Shown here: piece by piece, positions 6,425 through 12,164 of the stretch | Layout of the letters: every line of letters starts with the position of its first letter | Position numbering within the stretch: the stretch's first letter is position 1 | DNA from: Thermogutta sp. | Lineage (GTDB): Bacteria > Planctomycetota > Planctomycetia > Pirellulales > Thermoguttaceae | Direction of reading: 5' to 3' | NCBI GenBank assembly: GCA_012798155.1 | Contig: JAAZNR010000667.1 | Coordinates: forward strand, 1-12,164 | DNA length: 12,164 bases | Translations under genes and position numbers: made by a program | Notes under the pieces: generated by a model | What the model saw: the letters and a program-made list of their open reading frames with translations, nothing else | What the model was told of the DNA's origin: nothing | The model's database searches: none

Positions 6425-7261
6425 ATGGCGTCGATCGTTTGGGAGTATCTGGAAATCGCGGTGTTGGCGGCCGTGCAGGGAGTGACCGAGTTTCTGCCGA
6501 TCAGTTCGTCCGGGCACGTGATCGTGCTGGCGGCCCTGTTCGATCGTTTCGGCCATCCTCTCGACCAAAAGCTGACCATCAATATCGCCCTGCACATGGG
6601 CACGTTGCTGGCCATCGTGGTCTTCTACCGCGGACGCATCGTCCGGCTGTTCGGCAGCGATCGCCGGTTGATCGGCCTGATCCTGCTGGGCAGCGTGCCG
6701 GCGGGTTTGGTCGGCGTGGCCTACAAAGAGTTTTTCGAATCGTGGTTCGTCGGCCGATTCGGTTGGAATCCTTTGGAGGACGCCCTCTTGGCGGGGATCA
6801 TGTTCGCCGTGACGGGCGGGTTGCTGATGGCGGCGGGCCGGCGGGAATCCCGGCACGGGCGCGGCGCGGTCTCCAGCCGCGAATTGACCTATCTACAAGC
6901 CTTTTGGATCGGCATCTTCCAGGCATTGGCCATCCTGCCGGGCTTGTCGCGGAGCGGTTCCACCATTGCGGCGGGGTTGTTTTGCGGTTTGAAGCGCGAA
7001 GAGGCGGCGGCCTTTTCCTTCCTGCTGGCCCTGCCCGCCATGGCCGGCGCCGGTCTCTTGGAGGCCCTGGACGCGGCCAAGGAAGCGGGCGGCACGCTCG
7101 AGGCCGGGCCGCTCGTCGTCGGCGGCGGGCTGGCCTTCATCATCGGCTGGGCGTCCCTGCGGTGGCTCATCGCGTGGCTGGAAAAAGGGCGCTTGGGCTG
7201 GTTCGCCGCCTACGTCTTCGTCCTCTCGCCGCTGGTGATCGCCTGGCGCTTGCTCTCGTAA
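6425..7261 (+). CDS. uppP: Undecaprenyl-diphosphatase (UppP/BacA)
   Basis: A 278-residue polytopic membrane enzyme that dephosphorylates undecaprenyl diphosphate to the monophosphate, recycling the lipid carrier for peptidoglycan and other envelope polymers; overproduction gives bacitracin resistance in other bacteria. Family signatures are clear: QGVTEFLPISSSGH (Q18, E22, H31; the (E/Q)xxxE motif with Gln first) and PGLSRSGST (172-180, R176). These match E. coli E17, E21, H30 and R174. Hydrophobic helices fill the rest, and the length is close to the E. coli 273. The frame stays open upstream to 6302. The ATG at 6425 was chosen because it has GAGG six bases upstream and gives the normal family N-terminus (MASIVWEYLEIAVLAAVQG); ATGs at 6398 and 6401 are less likely alternatives. 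Monocistronic, convergent with the protease gene. A single uppP in a planctomycete fits peptidoglycan synthesis. Confidence 0.95.
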   Translation: MASIVWEYLEIAVLAAVQGVTEFLPISSSGHVIVLAALFDRFGHPLDQKLTINIALHMGTLLAIVVFYRGRIVRLFGSDRRLIGLILLGSVPAGLVGVAYKEFFESWFVGRFGWNPLEDALLAGIMFAVTGGLLMAAGRRESRHGRGAVSSRELTYLQAFWIGIFQALAILPGLSRSGSTIAAGLFCGLKREEAAAFSFLLALPAMAGAGLLEALDAAKEAGGTLEAGPLVVGGGLAFIIGWASLRWLIAWLEKGRLGWFAAYVFVLSPLVIAWRLLS

Positions 7262-7266
7262 CGAGG

Positions 7267-7282
7267 GCCGCGGGGCCGCGGC
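7267..7282. terminator. Short palindrome between convergent uppP and protease genes
   Basis: Perfect arms GCCGCGG/CCGCGGC separated by GG, six bases after the uppP stop codon and about 21 before the protease stop. It could form a hairpin on either transcript and so act as a shared terminator, but no T-tract follows on either strand. Terminator role is a guess from position. Confidence 0.35.
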
Positions 7283-7303
7283 GTGCCGCATCCGCCCGGC
7301 ATC

Positions 7304-8158
7304 TCACTGGGCCGGCGGCTCTCCCTCGACCGCCGATTCCACGATCTCCCGCGCGAACGGCGCCGGCACGACAATCGCCAGCCCCATGCGGTGGCGGTAC
7401 TTGCCGCTGCCGTAGATCAACTTGTATTCCTCGTCGATGAAATGCTGAGCGACGACGATTCCCAGGATCGAGCCGTCTTTCTTCGGCCCGCGATCGACGT
7501 CCTTGGCATTTTGCAGGTCCCAGACATAGACCGGCCCGCCGCTGTCGCCCTCGAAGGTGTTCATGTCCAACAAGAACGTGCGGCCCGGCTCGATCGGCAG
7601 CAAGGGATAGCCCGCCAAGCACCCCAAGCGAACGACCCCGAATTCCAGCGGGTTCCCCTTGAAGGCGTTGCCGTGGGGAAATCCGATGCCGCGGACCATG
7701 TCTCCCGGCTGGAGCGCAAGTCCTTCCAAATCTTCGGCCGACGCGAGGGATTCCCAGGGCAGCACGGCCGGGTTGTCCTCGTCGGAGAAGGGAACGGGGA
7801 TCGCCGCCAGGTCCACCGCCGGATGTTGCCGCCAGAGGGGCTTGCCGTCGCGGCGAATCGCCAGCGGCTTGGGATTCGTCTGGAACTTGCCGTTCTCGTC
7901 CTTGCGGTGCAGGATCACGGTGCATTCATCGCCCTGCATGGCGGCGAATACATGATTCGCCGACAGCAGGACCGGCTTGCCGGCGGGAGAACGTACCAAG
8001 ACCGCGGTCGCCGTGGAACCGGGGTTGACCACCTTCACGGTCGCCCAAAGGACGGTGGTGGGAAAACCCTCGGCGGCCAAGCAGGCCGGGGCCGTTCCCG
8101 CCCACGCAAAAGACAGCAGGGACACGACGATCGCGAGAGTGATGCGGGGAAGGGACAT
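7304..8158 (-). CDS. Secreted trypsin-like serine protease
   Basis: A 284-residue protein with a signal peptide (MSLPRITLAIVVSLLSFAWA..., cleavage likely near residue 29 after CLAA). It is followed by a single chymotrypsin-fold protease domain. The triad is visible: H69 in LLSANHVF, D116 in AVDLAAIPV and S206 in TFEGDSGGPVY. The order and spacing fit the trypsin/HtrA superfamily (S1). No PDZ domain follows, unlike HtrA/DegP, so it is a stand-alone protease that should act in the periplasm or outside. IGFPHGNAFKGNP near 158-170 resembles the activation-loop region of HtrA-like enzymes. A start at the ATG of 8156-8158 gives a clean signal peptide, but no good ribosome site precedes it. A TGAACGGCTAT-like repeat motif lies about 35 bases upstream. 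Substrate unknown; convergent with uppP and apparently monocistronic. Confidence 0.87.
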   Translation of the reverse strand: MSLPRITLAIVVSLLSFAWAGTAPACLAAEGFPTTVLWATVKVVNPGSTATAVLVRSPAGKPVLLSANHVFAAMQGDECTVILHRKDENGKFQTNPKPLAIRRDGKPLWRQHPAVDLAAIPVPFSDEDNPAVLPWESLASAEDLEGLALQPGDMVRGIGFPHGNAFKGNPLEFGVVRLGCLAGYPLLPIEPGRTFLLDMNTFEGDSGGPVYVWDLQNAKDVDRGPKKDGSILGIVVAQHFIDEEYKLIYGSGKYRHRMGLAIVVPAPFAREIVESAVEGEPPAQ

Positions 8159-8231
8159 GCGTGCTTGCTCGTGTTGCAGTTGAGAGGGACATAGCCGTTC
8201 ACGCCCCGGGAAGCGATGCGAAGGCCGGCGT

Positions 8232-8266
8232 CTGGGGGCTTCGCTGCGCTACGACCCCAGCCACCC
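8232..8266 (-). repeat. Dispersed hairpin repeat, copy 2
   Basis: On the minus strand it reads GGGTGGCTGGGGTCGTAGCG, then CAGCGAAGCCCCCAG. It is identical to copy 1 (880-914) except for two bases, and in the opposite orientation. It lies upstream of the protease gene rather than after a gene, so the element is not tied to gene ends. Confidence 0.8.
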
Positions 8267-8391
8267 GCCGCCGCTCGGCGCGTCTGTCGGCTTGCCCGAC
8301 GGCGCGTAGGGTGGCGCGCCCGGAGCGAACCGATGGGCGTGGTCGGCGTGCGTGCGGAGTCTGCCACGCCCTTCGGTCCTGACGGACCTCA

Positions 8392-8451
8392 GGGACGTGT
8401 CACCCAACTCAGGGACGTGCCACGCAACTCACCGTGCCACCCAACTCACGG
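8392..8451. repeat. 20-base tandem repeat, three units
   Basis: Units GGGACGTGTCACCCAACTCA (8392-8411), GGGACGTGCCACGCAACTCA (8412-8431) and a third beginning CCGTGCCACCCAACTCA (8432-8451). They differ by one or a few bases. The core CGTGCCACCCAACTCA is an intergenic repeat; no coding role is seen. Confidence 0.85.
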
Positions 8452-8630
8452 CGTGCAAACGTGTCGCTCGCGTCCGTCAACGATCAGGCTCCATGGCGTG
8501 AAGGGCTACCTCCACTTTAGTTGCCGCCGCCGGCGCTTTCATGCGTGGGAACTCAGGCGAGGGATCGCCGATTTCGACGCGGCCTTGGTCCGCGGAGGTC
8601 GTCCCGCGGCCGAATGCAAGGCAAGGGCGC

Positions 8631-8671
8631 AAAAAATCGGCCGAGGTTCCGTGAAAAAGAACCCTCGGCCG
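8631..8671 (-). terminator. Intrinsic terminator of the alanine-rich coiled-coil gene
   Basis: On the minus strand a long GC-rich stem (CGGCCGAGGGTTC, loop of about nine bases including TTTTT, GAACCTCGGCCG, with one bulged base) is followed directly by ATTTTTT. It lies about 60 bases past the stop codon of the gene ending at 8733. This is the clearest Rho-independent terminator in the window. Confidence 0.85.
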
Positions 8672-8732
8672 GACCTGCGGAAATGCCGGTGGTCACGGGG
8701 CGACTCCGTCGAACATCGCGGTCGGCGATGGC

Positions 8733-9551
8733 TCACGGATTGGCGGCCGGGGCCGGGGCGGCGTTTTCCTGCGCCGAAGCCCCCGCAGCAGCGGCTTCGG
8801 CGCCCGCGGCATTTTCAGGGTTCGACTCCGCGTTGGGCGACGCCGGCGGTTCAGCCGGGGCCGGGGCGGCCTCCTCACCCGCCGGGGCGGAGGGCTGGGC
8901 GGCTTCCGCCTTGGCCTTCTCCAGCTCCGCTTTCATGGCCTCCACCTGGGCCTTCGCTTCGTTGACGGCTTGCTGCTGCTTTTGCAGCTCAGCCTGGGCG
9001 GCGGCCAGCTTGTCCTGCTCCGCCTTGACGGCCGCGGCGGCCTGCTCCGCCTGGGCCTTCGCCGCCTGAGCCTTTTCCATCTCGGCCTTGGCTTGAGCCA
9101 GGAGGGCCTCGGCCTCGGCCTTGACCTTGGCCGCCTCCTCCTTGACCTTGGCCGCCTCTTCGTTGGCCTTGGCGGCGGCCGCCATGTCGGCCTTGGCCTC
9201 CGCGGACGCCTTCTCCGCATCCGCCTTGGCCTTGAGGGCGGCTTCGGTTTCGCCGCGAATTTGGGCCAACGCCTTGGCCGCCTCTTCCCTCACGGAATTC
9301 AAGGCCTGCTCCACGGCCGCCTTCACGGCCTCGGCCTGGGCCTGGGCGGCCTCCGCGGCCGCTTGCGCCTCTTCCGCCTCCTGCTTGGCTTGCTCGGCCT
9401 TTTCCCGCTCGGCCTGCAAGGCCAATACAGCGGGATGGACGCGCCGGCACGCCCGCCTTCTCATCAGGCCGAACGGCCCGGCCCACGCGGCGTCGGCGGT
9501 CATCGACAGGATGATCAGCGCCGAGGCCGCAATCCACACGGCTCTTCGCAT
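8733..9551 (-). CDS. Secreted alanine-rich coiled-coil protein
   Basis: A 272-residue protein of no recognised family. It starts with a signal peptide (MRRAVWIAASALIILS..., cleavage likely after AWA near residue 24) and a short basic stretch (LMRRRACRRVH). From about residue 45 to 235 it is almost wholly Ala, Lys, Glu and Gln in heptad-like order (repeats such as AEEAQAAAEAAQAQAEA and EEAAKVKEEAAKVKAEAE), predicting one long helical coiled coil. The last 35 or so residues are Ala/Pro/Glu-rich and probably disordered. It resembles the rod parts of TolA-like proteins in composition only. A structural or spacer role in the periplasm or envelope is a guess. The start at 9551 has a near-perfect ribosome site (AAAGGAGGTG, spacing 7); an in-frame start at 9746 would lack a signal peptide. 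It has its own terminator (8631-8671) and a palindromic leader (9592-9611). Confidence 0.82.
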   Translation of the reverse strand: MRRAVWIAASALIILSMTADAAWAGPFGLMRRRACRRVHPAVLALQAEREKAEQAKQEAEEAQAAAEAAQAQAEAVKAAVEQALNSVREEAAKALAQIRGETEAALKAKADAEKASAEAKADMAAAAKANEEAAKVKEEAAKVKAEAEALLAQAKAEMEKAQAAKAQAEQAAAAVKAEQDKLAAAQAELQKQQQAVNEAKAQVEAMKAELEKAKAEAAQPSAPAGEEAAPAPAEPPASPNAESNPENAAGAEAAAAGASAQENAAPAPAANP

Positions 9552-9591
9552 CGTCGCACCTCCTTTACAAAACAGAAACGCGAGGGCTGCA

Positions 9592-9611
9592 CCCGGACGC
9601 CGCCGTCCGGG
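9592..9611 (-). promoter_or_regulatory. Perfect 8-bp palindrome in the leader of the coiled-coil gene
   Basis: CCCGGACG and CGTCCGGG flank a four-base loop. The palindrome lies about 40 bases upstream of the ATG at 9551, between any promoter and the ribosome site. It could be a leader RNA hairpin or an operator for a dimeric regulator. No evidence separates these. Confidence 0.4.
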
Positions 9612-9820
9612 ATCGGCCCCGATATCTCTGGGATGGAGTGTCGGCCGGGCAAACCGTGTCCTCGAGCTTCTCGGCGGTCCGCCGCGGCACGATGGTTTCG
9701 AGGCGGGAATATCCCCAACGATGCCTCCGTGCCGTCTTCTGTGCAATCATAATTCAAGCCCCCGCCGATTTCACGTCCAGAATGCCTTCCCCCGGAATTT
9801 CTCGCTATGCCGGTCGCCTG

Positions 9821-9936
9821 GCCGCCTGGAAAATGCCTGGGTGGCGGAGTGCGGAATAATCCGGTCGCAGAGTGAAAAATGGTTGCGCGGCCGCCTGGAA
9901 AATGCTTGGATGCCCGCCTGGAAAATGCCTGGGTGG
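9821..9936. repeat. Triplicated GCCTGGAAAATGCCTGGGTG unit
   Basis: Copies at 9821-9844, 9890-9912 and 9912-9936 share CCGCCTGGAAAATGC(C/T)TGG. The second and third are adjacent. The third runs directly into hairpin repeat copy 3 at 9931, so the two elements overlap at GGGTGG. Noncoding; role unknown. Confidence 0.8.
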
Positions 9937-9960
9937 CTGGGGTCGGAGCGCAGCCCCCAG
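9931..9960 (+). repeat. Dispersed hairpin repeat, copy 3 (short form)
   Basis: GGGTGGCTGGGGTCGGAGCG then CAGCCCCCAG. It is the same element as 880-914 and 8232-8266 but with five bases missing from the loop. The shortened loop with kept arms supports a selected hairpin rather than chance similarity. Confidence 0.8.
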
Positions 9961-10169
9961 TCACCCCGCCCCGTGCCAAAAGCGGTGGGTCGCGTACCGG
10001 ACGGGGCGGAGCGCGTCCCTCCGTAGCCGGCGGAGTTGAGGCTGCGGCGCGAGGAGAGCCACGCTACGTCGTGGCCGAGATCAACGCGAGCGGCTCGCCT
10101 TCCGCCCGGAATTTCTCGCTTTGCAGCTCGACATGCGGTAATATGAACGGATGACGTCGGTACGGTTCG

Positions 10170-10197
10170 GCGCGGCGAGCCGCCGCGCGGGTTTTTT
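10170..10197 (+). terminator. Terminator-like hairpin 15 bases before a start codon
   Basis: GCGCGGCG, loop AGC, CGCCGCGC, then GGG and six T (10192-10197). It has the form of an intrinsic terminator on the plus strand. The ATG of the next gene is at 10213, only 15 bases on. It either ends a transcript from the upstream gap or acts as an attenuator in that gene's leader. The stem is very GC-rich with a clean T-tract. Confidence 0.65.
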
Positions 10198-10212
10198 CGG
10201 TGAGATCGAGCG

Positions 10213-11340
10213 ATGTACCGGATACGGCAAATGCGAGCCGGGCGATTAGCGGCCGCGGCAGTCATCGGCGGTTTGGTCGCGACGACCTGCTTTCCCGCGT
10301 GGGGGCAGTTCAATCCCATGCAAGGTCCGATGCAAGCCCCGATGCAAGGTCCCATGCAAGGTCCCATGCGCCGGCCGCAAGAAGGCCCGCGCGGCGCCCT
10401 GCCCATGGCGCAAGCCCAGCGAATCGAGGCCTCGGGCATCGTGGAGGCCGTGTCGCCGCAAGGGATTCGCATCTTGTCGCCGACGGGCCAACCCTGGGAA
10501 CTGGTGCCGGCCAAAGGGTGCAAACTGACCTTGACCGGCAAGGCCATGCCCGACGTCTTGCGGCCGGGAATGTTCGTGCTGTTTACCGCCGAGGTGGAGA
10601 AGAGGACCGGAACCGTGGCGGAACCGGTCGCGGCGCTGATTATTTGTTCGGCCGACCAGAAACATATGCCTGGCGTTTTTCCCGAGGGCACGCGACCGAG
10701 CGAAGGGGGCGAGGGCGGAGCGAACGTGCAGGGGATGCCGGGCGGTGTTCCCGGGGGGCTCCCCGGCGGATTGCCCGGCGGGGGATTCGGCGGTCCCCTG
10801 GGCGGCGAACAGTCCACGAATCCGCGCCGCCGACCGCCGCGACAGCCGCGCGGCCTGCCCGATTCCCCGCCTTCGGAACGCTTCGAAATCTGCGGACGCA
10901 TTACCAACATCGCCAAGACGGGCGGCAAGATCACCGTCGCCGTGCCCAACCAATACATCCGCGCACCGATCACCTTCGAGCTGGCGGAGAACGCGGACAT
11001 CAGCCTGGAACTGAGCGGGCAAGAGGCCGCCCCGCTGATCCGCAAGGGAGCGAGGGTGGAAGGCAAAGGCACGCAGATCGGCCCTTCCGCCGCTCGGATT
11101 TCGGAATTGAATGTGGAACTGGTCGAGCCGCTGACGTTCGCGGAACCGAGGAAGGCGGCGGCCGGCCGAGAGGCTCCGCGGGCCAGGGAACGGACGCGGG
11201 CCGCTGATCACGAAGGCGAGGAAAAGGCCCCGGCCGCCGAAAACGCGGAGAATCAGGCCGAACCTCCCGCCGCTGCCGAAGGGGCTGCCGAAGGGGCCGC
11301 CGAAGCGGCTGCCGAAGCGGCCGCGGAAGGGGAAAAATAG
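10213..11340 (+). CDS. Secreted protein with two similar beta-rich domains and low-complexity linkers
   Basis: A 375-residue protein of no family I can name. The N-terminus looks like a signal peptide (basic MYRIRQMRAGR, hydrophobic core to about residue 25, cleavage near AWG, residue 31). QGPM/QAPM repeats follow (residues 36-52). Residues about 72-130 (SGIVEAVSPQGIRILSP... ending in LRPGMFVLFTAEVE) and about 226-290 (CGRITNIAKTGGKITVAVP... ending in IRKGARVEGKGTQI) look like diverged copies of one small beta-barrel, resembling OB-like or DUF5666-type folds. A glycine-rich linker (PGGLPGGLPGGGFGGPLGG, about 175-198) separates them, and the C-terminus is Ala/Glu repeats (AAEGAAEGAAEAAAE). Likely exported; function unknown. 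The start ATG gives the signal peptide but has only a weak ribosome site (GAG). It follows a terminator-like hairpin, and converges on the HDOD gene. Confidence 0.82.
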   Translation: MYRIRQMRAGRLAAAAVIGGLVATTCFPAWGQFNPMQGPMQAPMQGPMQGPMRRPQEGPRGALPMAQAQRIEASGIVEAVSPQGIRILSPTGQPWELVPAKGCKLTLTGKAMPDVLRPGMFVLFTAEVEKRTGTVAEPVAALIICSADQKHMPGVFPEGTRPSEGGEGGANVQGMPGGVPGGLPGGLPGGGFGGPLGGEQSTNPRRRPPRQPRGLPDSPPSERFEICGRITNIAKTGGKITVAVPNQYIRAPITFELAENADISLELSGQEAAPLIRKGARVEGKGTQIGPSAARISELNVELVEPLTFAEPRKAAAGREAPRARERTRAADHEGEEKAPAAENAENQAEPPAAAEGAAEGAAEAAAEAAAEGEK

Positions 11341-11356
11341 CTTGGGCGTTCTTTCC

Positions 11357-11385
11357 CCGCCATTCTCGGCCCGGCCGAGGGGCGG
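11357..11385. terminator. Hairpin between convergent genes
   Basis: CTCGGC, CCG, GCCGAG (11365-11379) inside an outer CCGCC/GGCGG stem (11357-11361 with 11381-11385). It falls in the 56-base gap between two converging stop codons and could terminate both transcripts, but there is no T-tract on either side. Confidence 0.35.
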
Positions 11386-11396
11386 AGGTCGTGGCA

Positions 11397-12164
11397 TCAA
11401 TTCGGCGTGCCGACGGGTTGCTCCCTCGCCCCCGCGGCGCTATCTTCGTACCACTCGGCCAGCGTCTTGCCGCCGGTGGACATCTTCAACAGAGGCGCCA
11501 ACTCGGCGTACATCTCGTCCACGTCGCGGAGCACGGCCGCCGGCTCCGGACCGTCATCGCCGAGCAGGTTGCGGTACCATTGCTGGAAGATTTGCCACTC
11601 GTGCCAAGAGCCGTCGCTCCCCGCCGGGAGCATGGCCGACAGCCCCATCACCGCCTCGCCCAATTCGCGTTCCCCCAGATCTTCCGACGGGGGGATCACG
11701 TGCTGCTCGATGAGCCGGCCGAACCGGGCGGGAAGATTCCACTGCCGGGCCATCATTCCGCCCGCCTCCGCGTGCGTCCAGCGGCAAACGGCCTTCTCCA
11801 CGGTGGAGAGCCGCCGCCGGCCGCCGTCACGCGCGGCCAGAAATTTGACGTAGATCTCCGGGACCTCCTTGGCCAACAGCGGAACCGCCATGTCTTGCAG
11901 CAACGCGGCCGCAAACAGCTCATCAGAATCGGACGCCCCGAGAATGCGGCCCAGCTCCCGAGCGAAGAGCGCGCGGCGGAGCGAATCCCGCCACAGCCCC
12001 TTGACATCGAAGGGGCCGGACTTGGGGCTGGGAATCAGGCTGAACACCGCGCTCCACAACACGAAGTTCTTGATCGTCTTCATGCCCAGCAAGGTGATGG
12101 CCTGCTGGACGCTGGCGATCTTGCCCGGAAAACCGAAGTACGACGAATTGACGAACCTGAGCAC
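11397..12164 (-). CDS. HDOD-domain protein (C-terminal part, truncated by window edge)
   Basis: 255 residues are visible and the 5' end lies beyond the right edge, so the Met at the edge is internal, not the start. The visible part is most of an HDOD domain: LRFVNSSYFGFPGKIASVQQAITLLGMKTIKNFVL is the classic signature, followed by an all-helical region with LFARELGRILG, ELFAAALLQDMAVPLL and TVEKAVCRWTHAEAGGMMARQW. HDOD is an HD-superfamily fold that has usually lost the metal-binding His-Asp pair and acts as a signalling or regulatory module rather than a phosphohydrolase. The N-terminal helices of the domain, and any receiver or other domain before it, cannot be seen. Residues after about 175 are helical and family-specific, ending in a charged tail. 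No neighbour shares its transcript in this window. Confidence 0.88.
   Translation of the reverse strand: MLRFVNSSYFGFPGKIASVQQAITLLGMKTIKNFVLWSAVFSLIPSPKSGPFDVKGLWRDSLRRALFARELGRILGASDSDELFAAALLQDMAVPLLAKEVPEIYVKFLAARDGGRRRLSTVEKAVCRWTHAEAGGMMARQWNLPARFGRLIEQHVIPPSEDLGERELGEAVMGLSAMLPAGSDGSWHEWQIFQQWYRNLLGDDGPEPAAVLRDVDEMYAELAPLLKMSTGGKTLAEWYEDSAAGAREQPVGTPN

Larger units (their letters stand above)
8159..8732. other. Repeat-filled intergenic gap between protease and coiled-coil genes
   Basis: No supported gene; the long open frames here are rich in Arg, Pro and Ala and lack ribosome sites. It holds two TGAACGGCTAC-like motifs (8191-8205 minus, 8495-8509 plus), hairpin repeat copy 2 (8232-8266), a three-unit short tandem repeat (8392-8451), and the terminator of the coiled-coil gene (8631-8671). 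Confidence 0.7.
9552..10212. other. Intergenic gap between divergent coiled-coil and two-domain protein genes
   Basis: No gene is supported; a 433-residue minus-strand frame over part of it is a shadow of the gene at 10213. It contains a palindrome in the coiled-coil leader (9592-9611), two 16-base exact copies of CCCGGAATTTCTCGCT (9791-9806, 10105-10120), a triplicated 24-base unit (9821-9936), hairpin repeat copy 3 (9931-9960) and a terminator-like hairpin (10170-10197). A TATGAT near 9744-9752 (minus) could be a -10 for the coiled-coil gene but lacks a clear -35. Confidence 0.65.

Noticed and set aside
6259..7440. 393-residue plus-strand frame across uppP
   Set aside because: Arginine/glycine-rich shadow in another frame of a clear uppP gene.
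8216..8965. 249-residue plus-strand frame in the protease/coiled-coil gap
   Set aside because: Crosses the repeats and the terminator and continues opposite the coiled-coil gene; Arg/Pro-rich with no ribosome site.
9771..11400. Long minus-strand frames (433 and 384 residues) opposite the 10213 gene
   Set aside because: Pro/Gly/Arg-rich shadows of a high-GC gene; the plus-strand frame has a signal peptide and ordered domains.

Overview
The window looks like part of a chromosome from a high-GC, Gram-negative-type bacterium, most likely a planctomycete (Planctomycetota). This is inference. It rests on a secreted LamG-domain protein with a planctomycete-style N-terminus, several secreted low-complexity proteins of no known family, and gene-poor gaps crowded with short dispersed hairpin repeats. 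No tRNA, rRNA, transposase, integrase or CRISPR array is visible.

Layout. Positions 1-628 (-) hold the start of a secreted LamG-type protein that runs off the left edge. A repeat-rich gap follows. Positions 915-4748 (-) hold a three-gene operon transcribed right to left: a PIN-nuclease/protein-kinase/membrane fusion, a TerY-like von Willebrand A protein, and a PP2C phosphatase. It has a good sigma-70-like promoter near 4859-4886. It is bracketed by two 82-base direct repeats (793-874 and 4902-4983) that differ at one base, and its base composition is visibly lower in GC than the flanks. Positions 5088-5816 (-) hold an SRAP/YedK-type protein that shields abasic sites, with a 27-base tandem repeat running into its 3' end. 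Positions 6425-7261 (+) hold uppP, which converges on a secreted trypsin-like serine protease (7304-8158, -). A gap of repeats precedes a secreted alanine-rich coiled-coil protein (8733-9551, -) that has a clear intrinsic terminator. Another repeat-filled gap leads to a secreted two-domain protein (10213-11340, +), which has a terminator-like hairpin just before its start codon. The window ends inside an HDOD-domain protein (11397-12164, -).

The most interesting part is the 915-4748 operon. VWA (TerY) plus PP2C plus kinase matches the known TerY-P triad linked to stress and phage defence. Here the kinase carries an intact-looking PIN RNase domain at its N-terminus and a probable membrane anchor at its C-terminus. 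The simplest reading is a phosphorylation-controlled, membrane-tethered RNase module: the kinase senses or transmits, PP2C resets, TerY scaffolds, and PIN is the effector. The flanking direct repeats and shifted composition suggest an acquired, possibly excisable, cassette. The other genes look like ordinary single-gene housekeeping or envelope loci and do not appear functionally linked to it.
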